DNA from: Bog-473 sp963828505
GTDB taxonomy: Bacteria; Actinomycetota; Acidimicrobiia; Acidimicrobiales; RAAP-2
Reading direction: 5' to 3'
Assembly (NCBI GenBank): GCA_963828505.1
Contig: CAWHFM010000015.1
Span: forward strand, 1-64,000
Length of the DNA: 64,000 nt
Shown piece by piece: positions 36,725 through 45,324 of this stretch (positions are counted from its first letter, which is position 1; each line of letters starts with the position of its first letter). The position numbers and the translations under genes are program-made. The notes under the pieces are model-generated. The model was not told where the DNA came from and made no database searches. It saw nothing but the letters and a program-made list of their open reading frames with translations.

Positions 36725-37471
36725 ATGGCCATCGCGAACGCAGCGGCGACGAACGGTCGCTCGATGCTCGCCGGACAGCCGAGGGACAGCCGACCGCTCG
36801 TGCTGGTCGTCGACGACGAGGAGTCGTACCGCCAGGCGCTCGCTTCGGGTCTGACCCGGGAGGGCTTCACCGTCGAGAGCGCCGGCGACGGTCATGAGGC
36901 GCTGCGCCTCTTCCACCGGGTCCACCCCGACCTGGTCCTCCTCGACGTGATGCTCCCCGACCAGTCCGGCATAGAGATCTGCCAGCAGATGCGCGCCCTC
37001 AAGCCGGTGCCCATCATCATGGTGACCGCACGCGACTCCGAGGTCGACATCGTGCTCGGGCTCGAGCTCGGAGCGAGCGACTACGTGGCCAAGCCGTTCC
37101 GGCTGCGCGAGCTCGTCGCCCGCATGCGCGCCGTCCTCCGCCGCGGCGTGGCGGTGGCCGAGCACCATGAAGAGGTCCTCGCCGCCGGTCCCGTCCGGCT
37201 CGACGCCGGACGGCGCGAGGTCACCGTCGGCGACGTCCCGGTCGACCTGTCACGCAAGGAATTCGACCTGTTGGCCCTCCTCATGTCCCACAGCGGGCAG
37301 GTCGTCACGCGCGATTGGTGCATCGACCGCCTGTGGTGGGACCAGGAGCTGACCGACACCCGCACCCTCGATACCCACATCAAGCGCCTCCGCCGGAAGA
37401 TCGAGCCCGACCCGGCCAACCCGCGGCACCTGGTGACGGTACGCGGGGTGGGGTTCCGCTTCGAGGGCTGA
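36725..37471 (+). CDS. OmpR/PhoB-family response regulator (orphan)
   Basis: This 248-residue regulator has a receiver domain (VLVVDDEESYRQAL, phospho-acceptor Asp74 in LLDVMLPDQSG, Lys in YVAKPFRLREL). Its winged-helix output domain reads LSRKEFDLLALLMSHSGQVV and TLDTHIKRLRRKIEPDP. It resembles the RegX3/PhoP group. No kinase lies on either side, so its sensor is elsewhere. The first 20 residues before the receiver are unstructured; an internal ATG at residue 14 is an alternative start. Confidence 0.9.
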   Translation: MAIANAAATNGRSMLAGQPRDSRPLVLVVDDEESYRQALASGLTREGFTVESAGDGHEALRLFHRVHPDLVLLDVMLPDQSGIEICQQMRALKPVPIIMVTARDSEVDIVLGLELGASDYVAKPFRLRELVARMRAVLRRGVAVAEHHEEVLAAGPVRLDAGRREVTVGDVPVDLSRKEFDLLALLMSHSGQVVTRDWCIDRLWWDQELTDTRTLDTHIKRLRRKIEPDPANPRHLVTVRGVGFRFEG

Positions 37472-37510
37472 TCGGGCACGCCGGGACGCAATCCGCCCTA
37501 CATTGAGCGG

Positions 37511-37969
37511 ATGCGCACAGGAGACGTCGTCCCGGATTTCGAGCTCCCCGACCAGAGCGGTACGCCGCGGTCGCTCAGTCAGTTGCTCTCGAACGGGCCG
37601 GTGGTGCTCTTCTTCTACCCGGCCGCCATGACCTATGGCTGCACGAAGGAGAGTTGCCACTTCCGGGACCTCAAGTCGGAGTTCGCCGCCGTCGGAGCGC
37701 AGCCGGTCGGCATCAGCGCCGACCAGGTCGACAAGCAGCTCCAATTCGACGAGAAGGAGTCGCTCGGCTTCCCGCTCCTGTCCGACCCCGACCGGACGGT
37801 GGCGGCGCAGCTCGGCGCCAAACGCGGGCCCAGCTTCCTGCCCAACAAACGGATCACCTTCGTCATCGACACCGACCGCAAGGTCCTCGACGTCATCCAC
37901 TCCGAGGTCTCCATGGCCGGGCACGCCGACAAGGCGCTGGCGCTCCTCAAGGGGCGTTCCGCTGCCTGA
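37511..37969 (+). CDS. Peroxiredoxin (Bcp/PrxQ type)
   Basis: This 152-residue thiol peroxidase reduces hydrogen peroxide and organic hydroperoxides in the cytoplasm. The peroxidatic Cys44 and likely resolving Cys49 are in YGCTKESCHF, the C-x4-C spacing of PrxQ. Fold landmarks are VVPDFELPDQSG, VLFFYPAAMTYG and LLSDPDRTVAAQLGA. The usual Pro-x-x-x-Thr/Ser before the cysteine reads PAAMTYGC, as in PrxQ. The gene overlaps the start of the SDR gene by a few bases. Confidence 0.88.
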   Translation: MRTGDVVPDFELPDQSGTPRSLSQLLSNGPVVLFFYPAAMTYGCTKESCHFRDLKSEFAAVGAQPVGISADQVDKQLQFDEKESLGFPLLSDPDRTVAAQLGAKRGPSFLPNKRITFVIDTDRKVLDVIHSEVSMAGHADKALALLKGRSAA

Positions 37970-38792
37970 ACGTACCGCCGTCGTCACCGGAGCGGCGTCG
38001 GGGATCGGCGCCGCCTGCGCCGCTCGTCTCGGCGCCGCGGGCTGGGAGGTCCTGGGCGTCGACGTGCAGCAGGCGGACGTGGTGGCGGACCTCGGCACAC
38101 CGGCGGGACGGTCGCGCGCCGTGGCCGAGCTGGTCGAGCTGGTCGAGCGCACCGACGGCCCGCTGGCCGCCGTCGTCACGTGTGCGGGCCTCGCCGGCTC
38201 CCCGAGCCGGGCCGGCTCCCTCCTCACCTCGGTCAACTACTTCGGCACCGTCGACATCCTGAACGGGTTACGTCCGCTCATGGCGCCCGGAGCTGCCGCC
38301 GTCGCCATCAGCTCCAACTCGACGACGGTCCAACCCGGGATCCCGGACGGCATCGTGGCGGCCTGCCTGGACCATGACGAAGAAGCCTCGGCCCGCCTGG
38401 CCGACACCCACGGCTCCATGGTGGCCTACCCGGCCTCGAAGCTGGCCGTGGCGCACTGGGTGCGCCGCGAGGCGTGCGGACCCGACTGGGCCGGGAGCGG
38501 GTTGCGACTGAACGCCATCGCACCCGGCATGATCGACACGCCCATGATCGCCGCGATGCGGGCCGATGCCGAGACGCGGCCACTCCTCGAGATGCTCCCG
38601 ATCCCGGTGGGTCGTCCCGGCCGCCCCGAGGAGATCGCGGCACTCGTCGAATACCTCCTCGGCCCCGACGCGGCCTTCTTCTGCGGTTCCATCGTCTTCT
38701 GCGATGGTGGCAGCGACGCGCTCCTGCGGACACGGGACTGGCCGGCCGCCTGGGACATCCCGGTGCACGAGCTCGGGCAGCGGCTGGCCTGA
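37962..38792 (+). CDS. Short-chain dehydrogenase, 3-alpha-hydroxysteroid dehydrogenase-like, probable CTG start
   Basis: This classical SDR has cofactor site VVTGAASGIGAACAARLGAA, Ser in AISSNSTT and catalytic Tyr-x-x-x-Lys in VAYPASKLAV. The ending GSIVFCDGGSDALLRTRDWP and the 70-residue insert before the Tyr resemble 3-alpha-hydroxysteroid dehydrogenase/carbonyl reductase. It probably reduces a ketone or steroid with NAD(H). No ATG, GTG or TTG precedes the Rossmann fold in frame. The best start is CTG at 37962, which has AAGGGGCG seven bases upstream and overlaps the peroxiredoxin stop by eight bases. A one-base error upstream could also explain the missing start. Confidence 0.8.
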   Translation: MPERTAVVTGAASGIGAACAARLGAAGWEVLGVDVQQADVVADLGTPAGRSRAVAELVELVERTDGPLAAVVTCAGLAGSPSRAGSLLTSVNYFGTVDILNGLRPLMAPGAAAVAISSNSTTVQPGIPDGIVAACLDHDEEASARLADTHGSMVAYPASKLAVAHWVRREACGPDWAGSGLRLNAIAPGMIDTPMIAAMRADAETRPLLEMLPIPVGRPGRPEEIAALVEYLLGPDAAFFCGSIVFCDGGSDALLRTRDWPAAWDIPVHELGQRLA

Positions 38793-40016
38793 TTGGCCGG
38801 GCGGATATTCGTCGACACCACCCCGCTGCGGGAGGGGCGGGACTTCCGGCTGCTCTTCACGGGTCAGCTGGTCTCCATGCTGGGCAACCAGCTGACCGTG
38901 GTGGCCATCCCGTACCAGGTCTACAGCACGACCCATTCCTCGCTCCAGGTCGGCGCCATCAGCCTGGCCCAGCTCGTCCCGTTCCTCGCCGGAGCGTTGA
39001 GCGCGGGCCCGGTCGGGGACTCGGTGGACAAGCGGACCATCATGGTCTGGACGTCGGTGGCGTTGGCGCTCACCAGCGGAGCGATGGCCGTCAATGCCGC
39101 CCTCCCCCATCCCTCGCTGGCCGCCCTCTACGTCGTCAGCGCCGTCGCGGCGGGCTTCATGGGGTTCTCCAGCACGGCGCGCATGGCGTCGGTCCCCGGC
39201 CTGGTCCAGCGGCAACACCTGCCGGCCGCCTTCGCCATGATGCAAATCATCATCCAGATCGGCACGGTCGTCGGTCCGGCCTTGTCGGGCATCCTGCTCG
39301 TGGTCGGATTGCCGCTCGTCTACGGGCTCGACGCGGTGTCCTTCCTGGTGGCGCTGATCACCTCCGCCCTTCTGGCGCCGATCCCGCCGGCCGAGGGGGC
39401 CGGGAGCCTCCCACCGTTGAAATCCATCCGGGAGGGGCTGAGCTTCCTGCGCACGCGCCAGGCACTCCAGGGCGTCTACCTGATCGACGTCAACGCCATG
39501 GTGTTCGGCATGCCGCGCGCGCTCTTCCCGGCCATGGCGACGAGCGTCTTCGGCGGAGGCACGGTGGCGCTCGGCTTCCTGTACGCCGCCCCCGGGCTGG
39601 GCGCGCTGATCGGCGCCGTCACCACCGGGTGGGTCCCGACCCTGCGTCGCCAGGGTTTGGCCGTGATCGTGGCCGTCTCGGTGTGGGGAGCGGCCATCGC
39701 CGTCTTCGGACTGGTCGACACGCTCTGGGTCGCGCTCGTCATGCTCGCCATCGCCGGGTGGGCCGACGTGATCTCGGCCGTGTTGCGCAACACCATCCTC
39801 CAGAGCACCGTCCCCGAGCGCTTTCGCAGCCGGATGTCCTCCATCCAGATGGCGGTGGTCCAAGGGGGCCCGCGCCTCGGCGACATGGAGTCGGGTGCCG
39901 TGGCCACCTTGACGTCCGTCGAGTTCTCGGTCGTCTCCGGTGGCCTGGCCTGCATCATCGGCGCCGCGGTGGTCGGCGCGCTGCTCCCCGCGTTCCGGCG
40001 TCACGTGGCCGTATGA
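38793..40016 (+). CDS. MFS transporter (EntS/tetracycline-exporter-like)
   Basis: This 407-residue permease has about 12 hydrophobic helices. The loop-2 motif AGPVGDSVDKRTIMV is a variant of the MFS GxLaDRxGrkxxl signature. The start FRLLFTGQLVSMLGNQLTVV and the middle FGMPRALFPAMATSVFGGG match the EntS/MFS_3 exporter group. It starts with TTG at 38793, immediately after the SDR stop, so it is probably coupled. Likely an exporter; the cargo is unknown. Confidence 0.85.
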   Translation: MAGRIFVDTTPLREGRDFRLLFTGQLVSMLGNQLTVVAIPYQVYSTTHSSLQVGAISLAQLVPFLAGALSAGPVGDSVDKRTIMVWTSVALALTSGAMAVNAALPHPSLAALYVVSAVAAGFMGFSSTARMASVPGLVQRQHLPAAFAMMQIIIQIGTVVGPALSGILLVVGLPLVYGLDAVSFLVALITSALLAPIPPAEGAGSLPPLKSIREGLSFLRTRQALQGVYLIDVNAMVFGMPRALFPAMATSVFGGGTVALGFLYAAPGLGALIGAVTTGWVPTLRRQGLAVIVAVSVWGAAIAVFGLVDTLWVALVMLAIAGWADVISAVLRNTILQSTVPERFRSRMSSIQMAVVQGGPRLGDMESGAVATLTSVEFSVVSGGLACIIGAAVVGALLPAFRRHVAV

Positions 40017-40023
40017 TCCGGCC

Positions 40024-40788
40024 GTGACGTTCGCCGAGCCGACCTGGGGCGAGGTCGACCCGGGCGCATTCTCCCGGATCGTCGTCGTCTCGCCCCATTT
40101 CGACGACGCCGCGATGGGAGCCGGCCACCTCCTGGCGAGCTACGACGACACGACCGTCGTCACCGTGCTCGGCGGACGACCGCCCGCCTACCCGGAGGTG
40201 ACGACCGAGTGGGACGCCCTGGGCGGCTTCGTCGCCGGCGACGACGTCGTGGCCGTGCGTCGGGAGGAGGACGCCGCCGCCATGGCCGTGCTCGAGTCGG
40301 GTTACCGCTGGCTCGAGTTCCCGGATCACCAGTACCTGGCAGCGCCCGAGCGCCGGACGCCGGACGAAGTGGCCCCGGCCCTCGGCGCCACCATCGCCGA
40401 GATCGATCCGACCTCCGTGTTCTTCCCCATGGGCCTGGCCAACCCCGACCACGTCATGGTGCACGACGCCTGCCTCGAGGTACGGGTGGAACAGCCCAAC
40501 CGGGAGTGGTTCTGCTACGAGGACCACGGCTACAAGCATCTCCCCGGGTTGCTGGCCTGGCGGGTGGCGAAGCTCCTCAGGAGCCGGCCGTGGCCGACGC
40601 CCGCCATCGTGCCCCACGTGCCGGACGAGGAACGCAAGCGCCGCGCCATCTGGTGCTACCGGTCACAGATCGCTCCGCTCGAGCGTGACCACGCGCTCTC
40701 CGCTCGGCTGGAGGCCCTGGTGCCCGAGCAGTTCTGGCGTCTGGCCCCCCCGCCGGAGGGTTGGGAAGGGCTCGCGGACCTGATCTGA
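40024..40788 (+). CDS. PIG-L family zinc deacetylase
   Basis: This 254-residue LmbE/PIG-L hydrolase has zinc ligands in VVSPHFDDAAMGAG (H-x-D-D) and NPDHVMVHDACLEV (H-x-x-x-H). The family removes acetyl groups from GlcNAc-type amides, for example MshB and Mca in mycothiol metabolism. The sequence does not settle which. A C-terminal extension rich in Arg and Trp (RRAIWCYRSQIAPLERDHAL) is typical of glycosyl-amide deacetylases. The GTG at 40024 lies eight bases after the MFS stop, so the gene closes this four-gene run. Confidence 0.82.
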   Translation: MTFAEPTWGEVDPGAFSRIVVVSPHFDDAAMGAGHLLASYDDTTVVTVLGGRPPAYPEVTTEWDALGGFVAGDDVVAVRREEDAAAMAVLESGYRWLEFPDHQYLAAPERRTPDEVAPALGATIAEIDPTSVFFPMGLANPDHVMVHDACLEVRVEQPNREWFCYEDHGYKHLPGLLAWRVAKLLRSRPWPTPAIVPHVPDEERKRRAIWCYRSQIAPLERDHALSARLEALVPEQFWRLAPPPEGWEGLADLI

Positions 40789-40806
40789 TCCGTTCTGCTC
40801 TTTTCT

Positions 40807-41478
40807 TCAGGACTGGTCGTCGAGGAGGAGGTCCTCGTAGAAGGCTCCGAAGGTGCGCTCCGGGTGGGCAATAGCGATCTCGAGCACCCAGAGGTTCGGA
40901 TTGGGCCGGAAGTCGACGTCGGCCAGCGACCCGTCGTAGTGCGCCGAGTGAGGGAAGTCGGACAACCGGTGACCCGACAGGTTCATGTTGAGCTTCCACT
41001 CGTAGGACGCGGCGACCTCGGTCGCGTAGGCGTAGAGCTCACGTCCCGTGCTGCCGTCCGTGAACCATTTGTGGCGTACCTCGTCCCAGATCGTGCGCAC
41101 CTCGCGCTTGGCCCGCAGATGGTCCGGGTCCGAGCCGAGGACAAACGTCTCACCGGCATCGCCCTCGGTGTCGCCGTAGACCGGCCCTATGTCGATGAAG
41201 AAGATGTCGTTCTCGCCCAGGACCACGCCGGGCTCGGATCTCTCCGGGAAGTCCTTCGTCGTGTTGGGGCCGCAGCGCACGATGATGCGGTGCCAGCCGC
41301 GCCGCATGCCCATCTCTTTGAGGGTGTCGCGGGCGATCGCCTTGGCCTGGTCTTCCGCCATGCCCGGGCTCACCTGCCCGGCGATGGCGTGCACCGCCTG
41401 ACGCGTGCGCACCCGCACGTCGAGGAGCTGCTTCAGGCTGAAGTTCTCCCCCGTCCCTTCCACGGCCAGCATCGTCAT
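40807..41478 (-). CDS. M24-family metallopeptidase-like protein
   Basis: This 223-residue single-domain pita-bread protein belongs to the methionine aminopeptidase/Xaa-Pro dipeptidase superfamily. Metal-ligand regions are IDIGPVYGDTEGDAGETF (two Asp), NLSGHRLSDFPHSAH (His) and VLEIAIAHPERTF (Glu). The final ligand Glu expected near the C-terminus is not obvious, so activity is uncertain. It lacks the N-terminal creatinase domain. There is no signal peptide. It is convergent with the PIG-L gene. Confidence 0.78.
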   Translation of the reverse strand: MTMLAVEGTGENFSLKQLLDVRVRTRQAVHAIAGQVSPGMAEDQAKAIARDTLKEMGMRRGWHRIIVRCGPNTTKDFPERSEPGVVLGENDIFFIDIGPVYGDTEGDAGETFVLGSDPDHLRAKREVRTIWDEVRHKWFTDGSTGRELYAYATEVAASYEWKLNMNLSGHRLSDFPHSAHYDGSLADVDFRPNPNLWVLEIAIAHPERTFGAFYEDLLLDDQS

Positions 41479-41881
41479 GTCGGTCTCCTTCTGACGTCAG
41501 TGCTCCGTGATGGAGGTGCTGAAGAGCGGATGGCCGCCCGGTAGTCGCCGGGCACTTCGGCCGCGAAGACGTCGATCTCCACGGAGCCCATTGTCTGGTC
41601 GACGTGCCCGGGAGCCAAGAGTATTCGTCAGAGTTCACGATTCGGAAACGTCGGTGACGTGTTCGTGTTCATTCCTGACTCGGCCATCTCTAACCCGTCA
41701 CGCCGAGTCTTCTCCCTGTGTCGGACCGGCGAAGCCAACGACGGACGTTTCGGGCTCGTGACCTCGACGGCAACACCGAGCGCCTACATCGATCTCACGA
41801 AGACCCGGAATCCCTTTCTCTGCTTGATGCGTATCTACGTCTGCTGGGGCCAAACCGTCGCCCGGCTATCAGGAGGGAACG
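41479..41881. other. Intergenic region of about 400 bases
   Basis: It lies upstream of the secreted repeat protein and of the M24 gene. AGGAGGGAAC at its right end is the ribosome site for ATG 41882. I see no conserved gene. The sequence is less GC-rich than its surroundings, as expected for divergent promoters. Confidence 0.45.
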
Positions 41882-43099
41882 ATGCGAACGAGACGCGTTG
41901 TGGGTGCTGTTGCCGCCGGTTTGGCCGGTGCGCTGGCTGTCGCCCTACCCGCGGCTGCCGCCCCGTCCACGATCTGGCAGGTGCAGCCCACGCCGAACAT
42001 GCAGCACAATGCAGTCACAGACAGTGCCTTCCATGCCGTGTCGTCATCGAGCCCGAGCGACGCGTGGGCGGTCGGTGGCTTCTCGGACAAGCATGCCGTC
42101 CTTCACCCGCTCGTCGAACACTGGGACGGAACCGCCTGGTCCCTGGTGTCGGTGCCCCAACCTGCGAACCACCAGTCCTCGCTTGCCGGAATCGACGACC
42201 TCAGCATTACCAACGCGTGGGCGGTCGGCACCAGCACCAGCCCCACCGCCACGAACCAGGACGAACGGACACTCATCGAACACTGGGACGGCACCGAGTG
42301 GTCGATCGTCCCGAGCCCCAATCCGGCAACGGGCGTCGGCGACCTCGACGTGCTCACCTCCATCAGCAGTACCAGTCCAAGCGACATATGGGCCGCCGGC
42401 TGGACAGCCAACCTGGACGAAAACGATATCAACATGCTGTTCGAGCATTACAACGGCACGACCTGGCAGGTCGTTCCCTCACCTGTAGACGGCCAGTTCC
42501 AGTTCGCCTTCGCCGTGAAGGCGATCAGCCCGGACGACGCCTGGGCCGTCGGCAACGATGGGTCGGGCGACCCGGGAAAGACCTTGGCCGAGCACTGGGA
42601 CGGAAACTCCTGGACGATCGTGCCCACCCCATTTCTCGAGGATGGGAAGTCGGCCCAAAACACCCTCACCGGCATCACCGCGACCGGCCCCGACGACGTG
42701 TGGGCATCGGGATACGAGAGCAACGTCAACGACACGAACTTCGCCGAGCCATATTTGTTGCACTGGGACGGGAACGGGTGGACCCTGGTCAAGGTGCCCA
42801 ACAAGGGAACGGAGGGCAGCCTCCTCAGTGACGTCACGGCCCTCTCGCCCACCGACATATGGGCTGTCGGTCAGTCCGGCCAGAACAACGGCTCCATCCT
42901 GAGCCTCACCGAACAATTCAACGGCAAGACCTGGACGGTCGTACCGAGCCCGGACCCCGGAAGCATCGGAAACTTGAAGAACAACTCCTTGGCCGGAGTA
43001 TCCAGCCCGAGTGCTGGGATCGTCTTCACCGGCGGAGCCCAGGAGATTGCGGGTCAGTGTTGCCTCCGCACCCTGGCCATGGAGACAACCCAGGGCTGA
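41882..43099 (+). CDS. Secreted repeat protein, probable beta-propeller
   Basis: This 405-residue exported protein has a signal peptide (MRTRRVVGAVAAGLAGALAV, then ALPAAAA). The mature part is about six imperfect repeats of 50-60 residues, each with a pattern like SSSSPSDAWAVGG followed by LVEHWDGTAWSLVSVPQP. The recurrent cores are DAWAVG, NAWAVG, DIWAAG, DAWAVG, DVWASG and DIWAVG, followed by W-D-G-x-x-W. This repeat forms beta-propellers in many actinobacterial secreted proteins. No catalytic domain is attached. An adhesive or scaffolding role is possible; function is unknown. It has a strong ribosome site (AGGAGGG). Confidence 0.8.
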   Translation: MRTRRVVGAVAAGLAGALAVALPAAAAPSTIWQVQPTPNMQHNAVTDSAFHAVSSSSPSDAWAVGGFSDKHAVLHPLVEHWDGTAWSLVSVPQPANHQSSLAGIDDLSITNAWAVGTSTSPTATNQDERTLIEHWDGTEWSIVPSPNPATGVGDLDVLTSISSTSPSDIWAAGWTANLDENDINMLFEHYNGTTWQVVPSPVDGQFQFAFAVKAISPDDAWAVGNDGSGDPGKTLAEHWDGNSWTIVPTPFLEDGKSAQNTLTGITATGPDDVWASGYESNVNDTNFAEPYLLHWDGNGWTLVKVPNKGTEGSLLSDVTALSPTDIWAVGQSGQNNGSILSLTEQFNGKTWTVVPSPDPGSIGNLKNNSLAGVSSPSAGIVFTGGAQEIAGQCCLRTLAMETTQG

Positions 43100-43234
43100 T
43101 CTCCCGCGACCCTGCCCAGATTCAACCTGACCTCGAACTCAAACTTCGATAGGAGCTCCTCCATGACCGCATCTCGTGATGACTCCGGATCACCCCACGT
43201 CGACGCCAACCAGATCCTCGCTCAGACGTAACCG

Positions 43235-43657
43235 ATGCGTACCGTCTCACCAGCCTGGCTAGCGGCCGGAATTCTTGCGGCGCTGCGGCCTCAGGTGCTC
43301 TGCCTCTTGTTGGCGGCGTCGGCGTCGGCGTCGGCGGCACCGATCACAGCGATACCGTCCACCGCCCCGTGGTGGCGGCGGGTTCGCACTGGACCCTTGT
43401 CGCATCCGGCACTGACTGTTTCGTTGTGGATTTCGCCTCGGGCGGAAAGTTCACCGACGACCAAGGAGACAAGGGGACGTACTCCGGTACGACCAAACTT
43501 CGGCTTCTGTTCCAGTCGCGGCCAACTCAAAGACGTCACGCGGCCGACATCGGTCCGCCCATCACAACCCGCCAAGGACCGCCACTTCGGAACAGTGTCC
43601 TTCCAAAGCATCAGCTTCCCGGCCAAGCTCGTTTCCGGAGCCAAGGCCGGCTGCTGA
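43235..43657 (+). pseudogene. Small secreted protein, frameshifted
   Basis: The frame opens at ATG 43235 with a signal-peptide-like segment (AGILAALRPQVLCLLLAASA, then ASASA). The mature sequence then reads best in another frame (SHWTLVASGTDCFVVDFASG, then GKFTDDQGDKGTYSGTTK) and returns to the first frame for FGTVSFQSISFPAKLVSGAK and the stop at 43657. At least two small shifts, near 43330 and 43500, are needed. The composition (Gly/Thr/Asp-rich with few Cys) suggests a small beta-rich exported protein. Family unknown. Confidence 0.45.
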
Positions 43658-43772
43658 TACCCGATCGGAGATACGTCCCCAGGGCGAGCCCTCACCATAG
43701 GGGCCGGCCACGGGCTCGATCGTGGCGGCACGGGTTAGCATCCTCGAAACAAGCCCTGCCCTGAGGAAACCC

Positions 43773-44267
43773 ATGTTCGACTGCATCCTCCTCGCCCTGG
43801 AAGACTCCCCCGCCGGAGAGACGGCCGCCGTGTTCGCCGGCGCATTGGCCCGGCGGACGGGCGCCTCGGTTCACGTGCTGCACGTCTACGATCGCCTCGT
43901 CGGCGGGAACGGCGTCATGCTGCGGTCCCGCGACAACGCCAAGGACCTCGTCACCCGAGCGGTGCACGAATTGGCCGACTCCGGCGTGCGAGCGAGCGGC
44001 TCGGTGCGCGCGTCCACCTACCGCCGCGGCGTGCCGGGCCTGATCGTGGCCGAGGCACGCCGGCGTTCGGTCGACGCCATCGTGCTCGGCTCGAACCGCC
44101 GTCGGCGCCTGAGCCGCCCGTTCTCGTCACGCGTCCGTGAACGGACGACCCGGCTCACGTCGCTGCCCGTGCTGACAGCGCCCGCACCCCTCCAGGTGAC
44201 GTCGACGGCCCGGTCCGCCAACGGAGACCGGCGGTTCGAGGACGTCCTCGACTCGCTGTTCCGATAA
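43773..44267 (+). CDS. Universal stress protein (UspA) domain protein
   Basis: This 164-residue single Usp domain begins with FDCILLALEDSPAGETAAVF, has HVLHVYDRL and ends with the nucleotide-binding-type signature AIVLGSNRRRRLSRPFSSRV, close to the G-x2-G-x9-G(S/T) motif. The first glycine is replaced by S-N, so ATP binding is uncertain. It is probably a stress-induced cytoplasmic protein. The ATG at 43773 follows a CTGAGGAA site. It is not clearly linked to the repair operon 20 bases downstream, but the close spacing could allow co-transcription. Confidence 0.8.
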   Translation: MFDCILLALEDSPAGETAAVFAGALARRTGASVHVLHVYDRLVGGNGVMLRSRDNAKDLVTRAVHELADSGVRASGSVRASTYRRGVPGLIVAEARRRSVDAIVLGSNRRRRLSRPFSSRVRERTTRLTSLPVLTAPAPLQVTSTARSANGDRRFEDVLDSLFR

Positions 44268-44289
44268 CGGCGCCGCCTAGGCTCGCACC

Positions 44290-45309
44290 GTGGCTCGTGA
44301 CGACGAGGACGTGGGGCGCACCGTCGAGGTCGCCGGCCGCGAGATCCTGGTCACGAGGCCGGACAAGGTCTACTTCCCTGCGCTCGATGCGACGAAGTTC
44401 GACCTGGTGTCGTACTACCTCGACGTGGGCGAGCACCTGATGAACACGGCCGGCGGCCGGCCGGCCATGCTCCAGCGCTTCCCCGAGGGCGCGGCCGGGA
44501 AGTCCTTTTACCAGAAACGCATCCCCAACGGGGCCCCCGAGTGGCTCGAGTCGACCATCGTGTCGACGCCCAACGGCACGACCTCGAACGCGTTGGTGGT
44601 CGCCGACCTCGCCCACGTGGTGTGGGCCGTCAACATCGGCTGCCTCGGTCTGCACCTGTGGCCGTACCGGGCAGCCGATCCCGAGCACGCCGACGAGTTG
44701 CGCATCGACCTCGACCCCACGAAGGGGATCGGGTTCGAGGAGGTCCGGGGAGCGGCGTTGCGCTGCCGGGACCTGCTGGACGAGCTCGGCCTGCGCGCCT
44801 ACCCGAAAACCACGGGCAGCAACGGGCTCCACGTCTATCTCCGGCTCGAGCCGCGGTGGGACTCCATCGAGGTGCGTGCCGCCGCGCTGGCCCTGGCGCG
44901 CGAGCTCGAGCGCCGGCATCCCGACGAGATCACCGCCAGCTGGTGGAAGGAGGAGCGCGGGCCCCGCGTCTTCGTGGACTTCAATCAGAACGCGCCGCAC
45001 AAGACGGTCTTCGGCGCCTGGTTCGCCCGGCCCCGGGTAGGCGGGCAGGTGTCGACGCCGCTCTCGTGGGAGGAGGTGGAGACCGTCGTCGCCGACGAGC
45101 TCACCATCCGCTCGGTGCCCGATCTGGTCCGCCGGCGGGGCGACCCCTGGGCGGACATCGCCGAGGCGCCCCAGTCGATCGACCCGCTCCTCGCCATGGC
45201 CGCGGCCGACCGGGATGCGGGTCTGCACGACGCGCCGTGGCCGCCGCAATACCCCAAGATGCCTGACGAGCCGACCCGGGTAGCACCGAGCCGGGCCAAG
45301 AAAGAGTGA
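44290..45309 (+). CDS. Stand-alone LigD-type polymerase (primase-polymerase) domain
   Basis: This 339-residue archaeo-eukaryotic primase-fold enzyme corresponds to the PolDom of bacterial LigD, which adds ribonucleotides at broken DNA ends during non-homologous end joining. The metal-binding pair is Asp140 and Asp142 in LRIDLDPTKG. The other signatures are KTTGSNGLHVYLRLEP and SFYQKRIPNGAPEW. The third metal ligand is probably the Asp in RVFVDFNQNAPHKT. No ligase or phosphoesterase domain is fused, as for mycobacterial PolD1/PolD2. It is the first gene of a repair operon with a PHP protein and an ATP-dependent ligase; a Ku gene is not present in the window. Confidence 0.88.
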   Translation: MARDDEDVGRTVEVAGREILVTRPDKVYFPALDATKFDLVSYYLDVGEHLMNTAGGRPAMLQRFPEGAAGKSFYQKRIPNGAPEWLESTIVSTPNGTTSNALVVADLAHVVWAVNIGCLGLHLWPYRAADPEHADELRIDLDPTKGIGFEEVRGAALRCRDLLDELGLRAYPKTTGSNGLHVYLRLEPRWDSIEVRAAALALARELERRHPDEITASWWKEERGPRVFVDFNQNAPHKTVFGAWFARPRVGGQVSTPLSWEEVETVVADELTIRSVPDLVRRRGDPWADIAEAPQSIDPLLAMAAADRDAGLHDAPWPPQYPKMPDEPTRVAPSRAKKE

Positions 45310-45324
45310 GCGGAGCCGTTCGCC

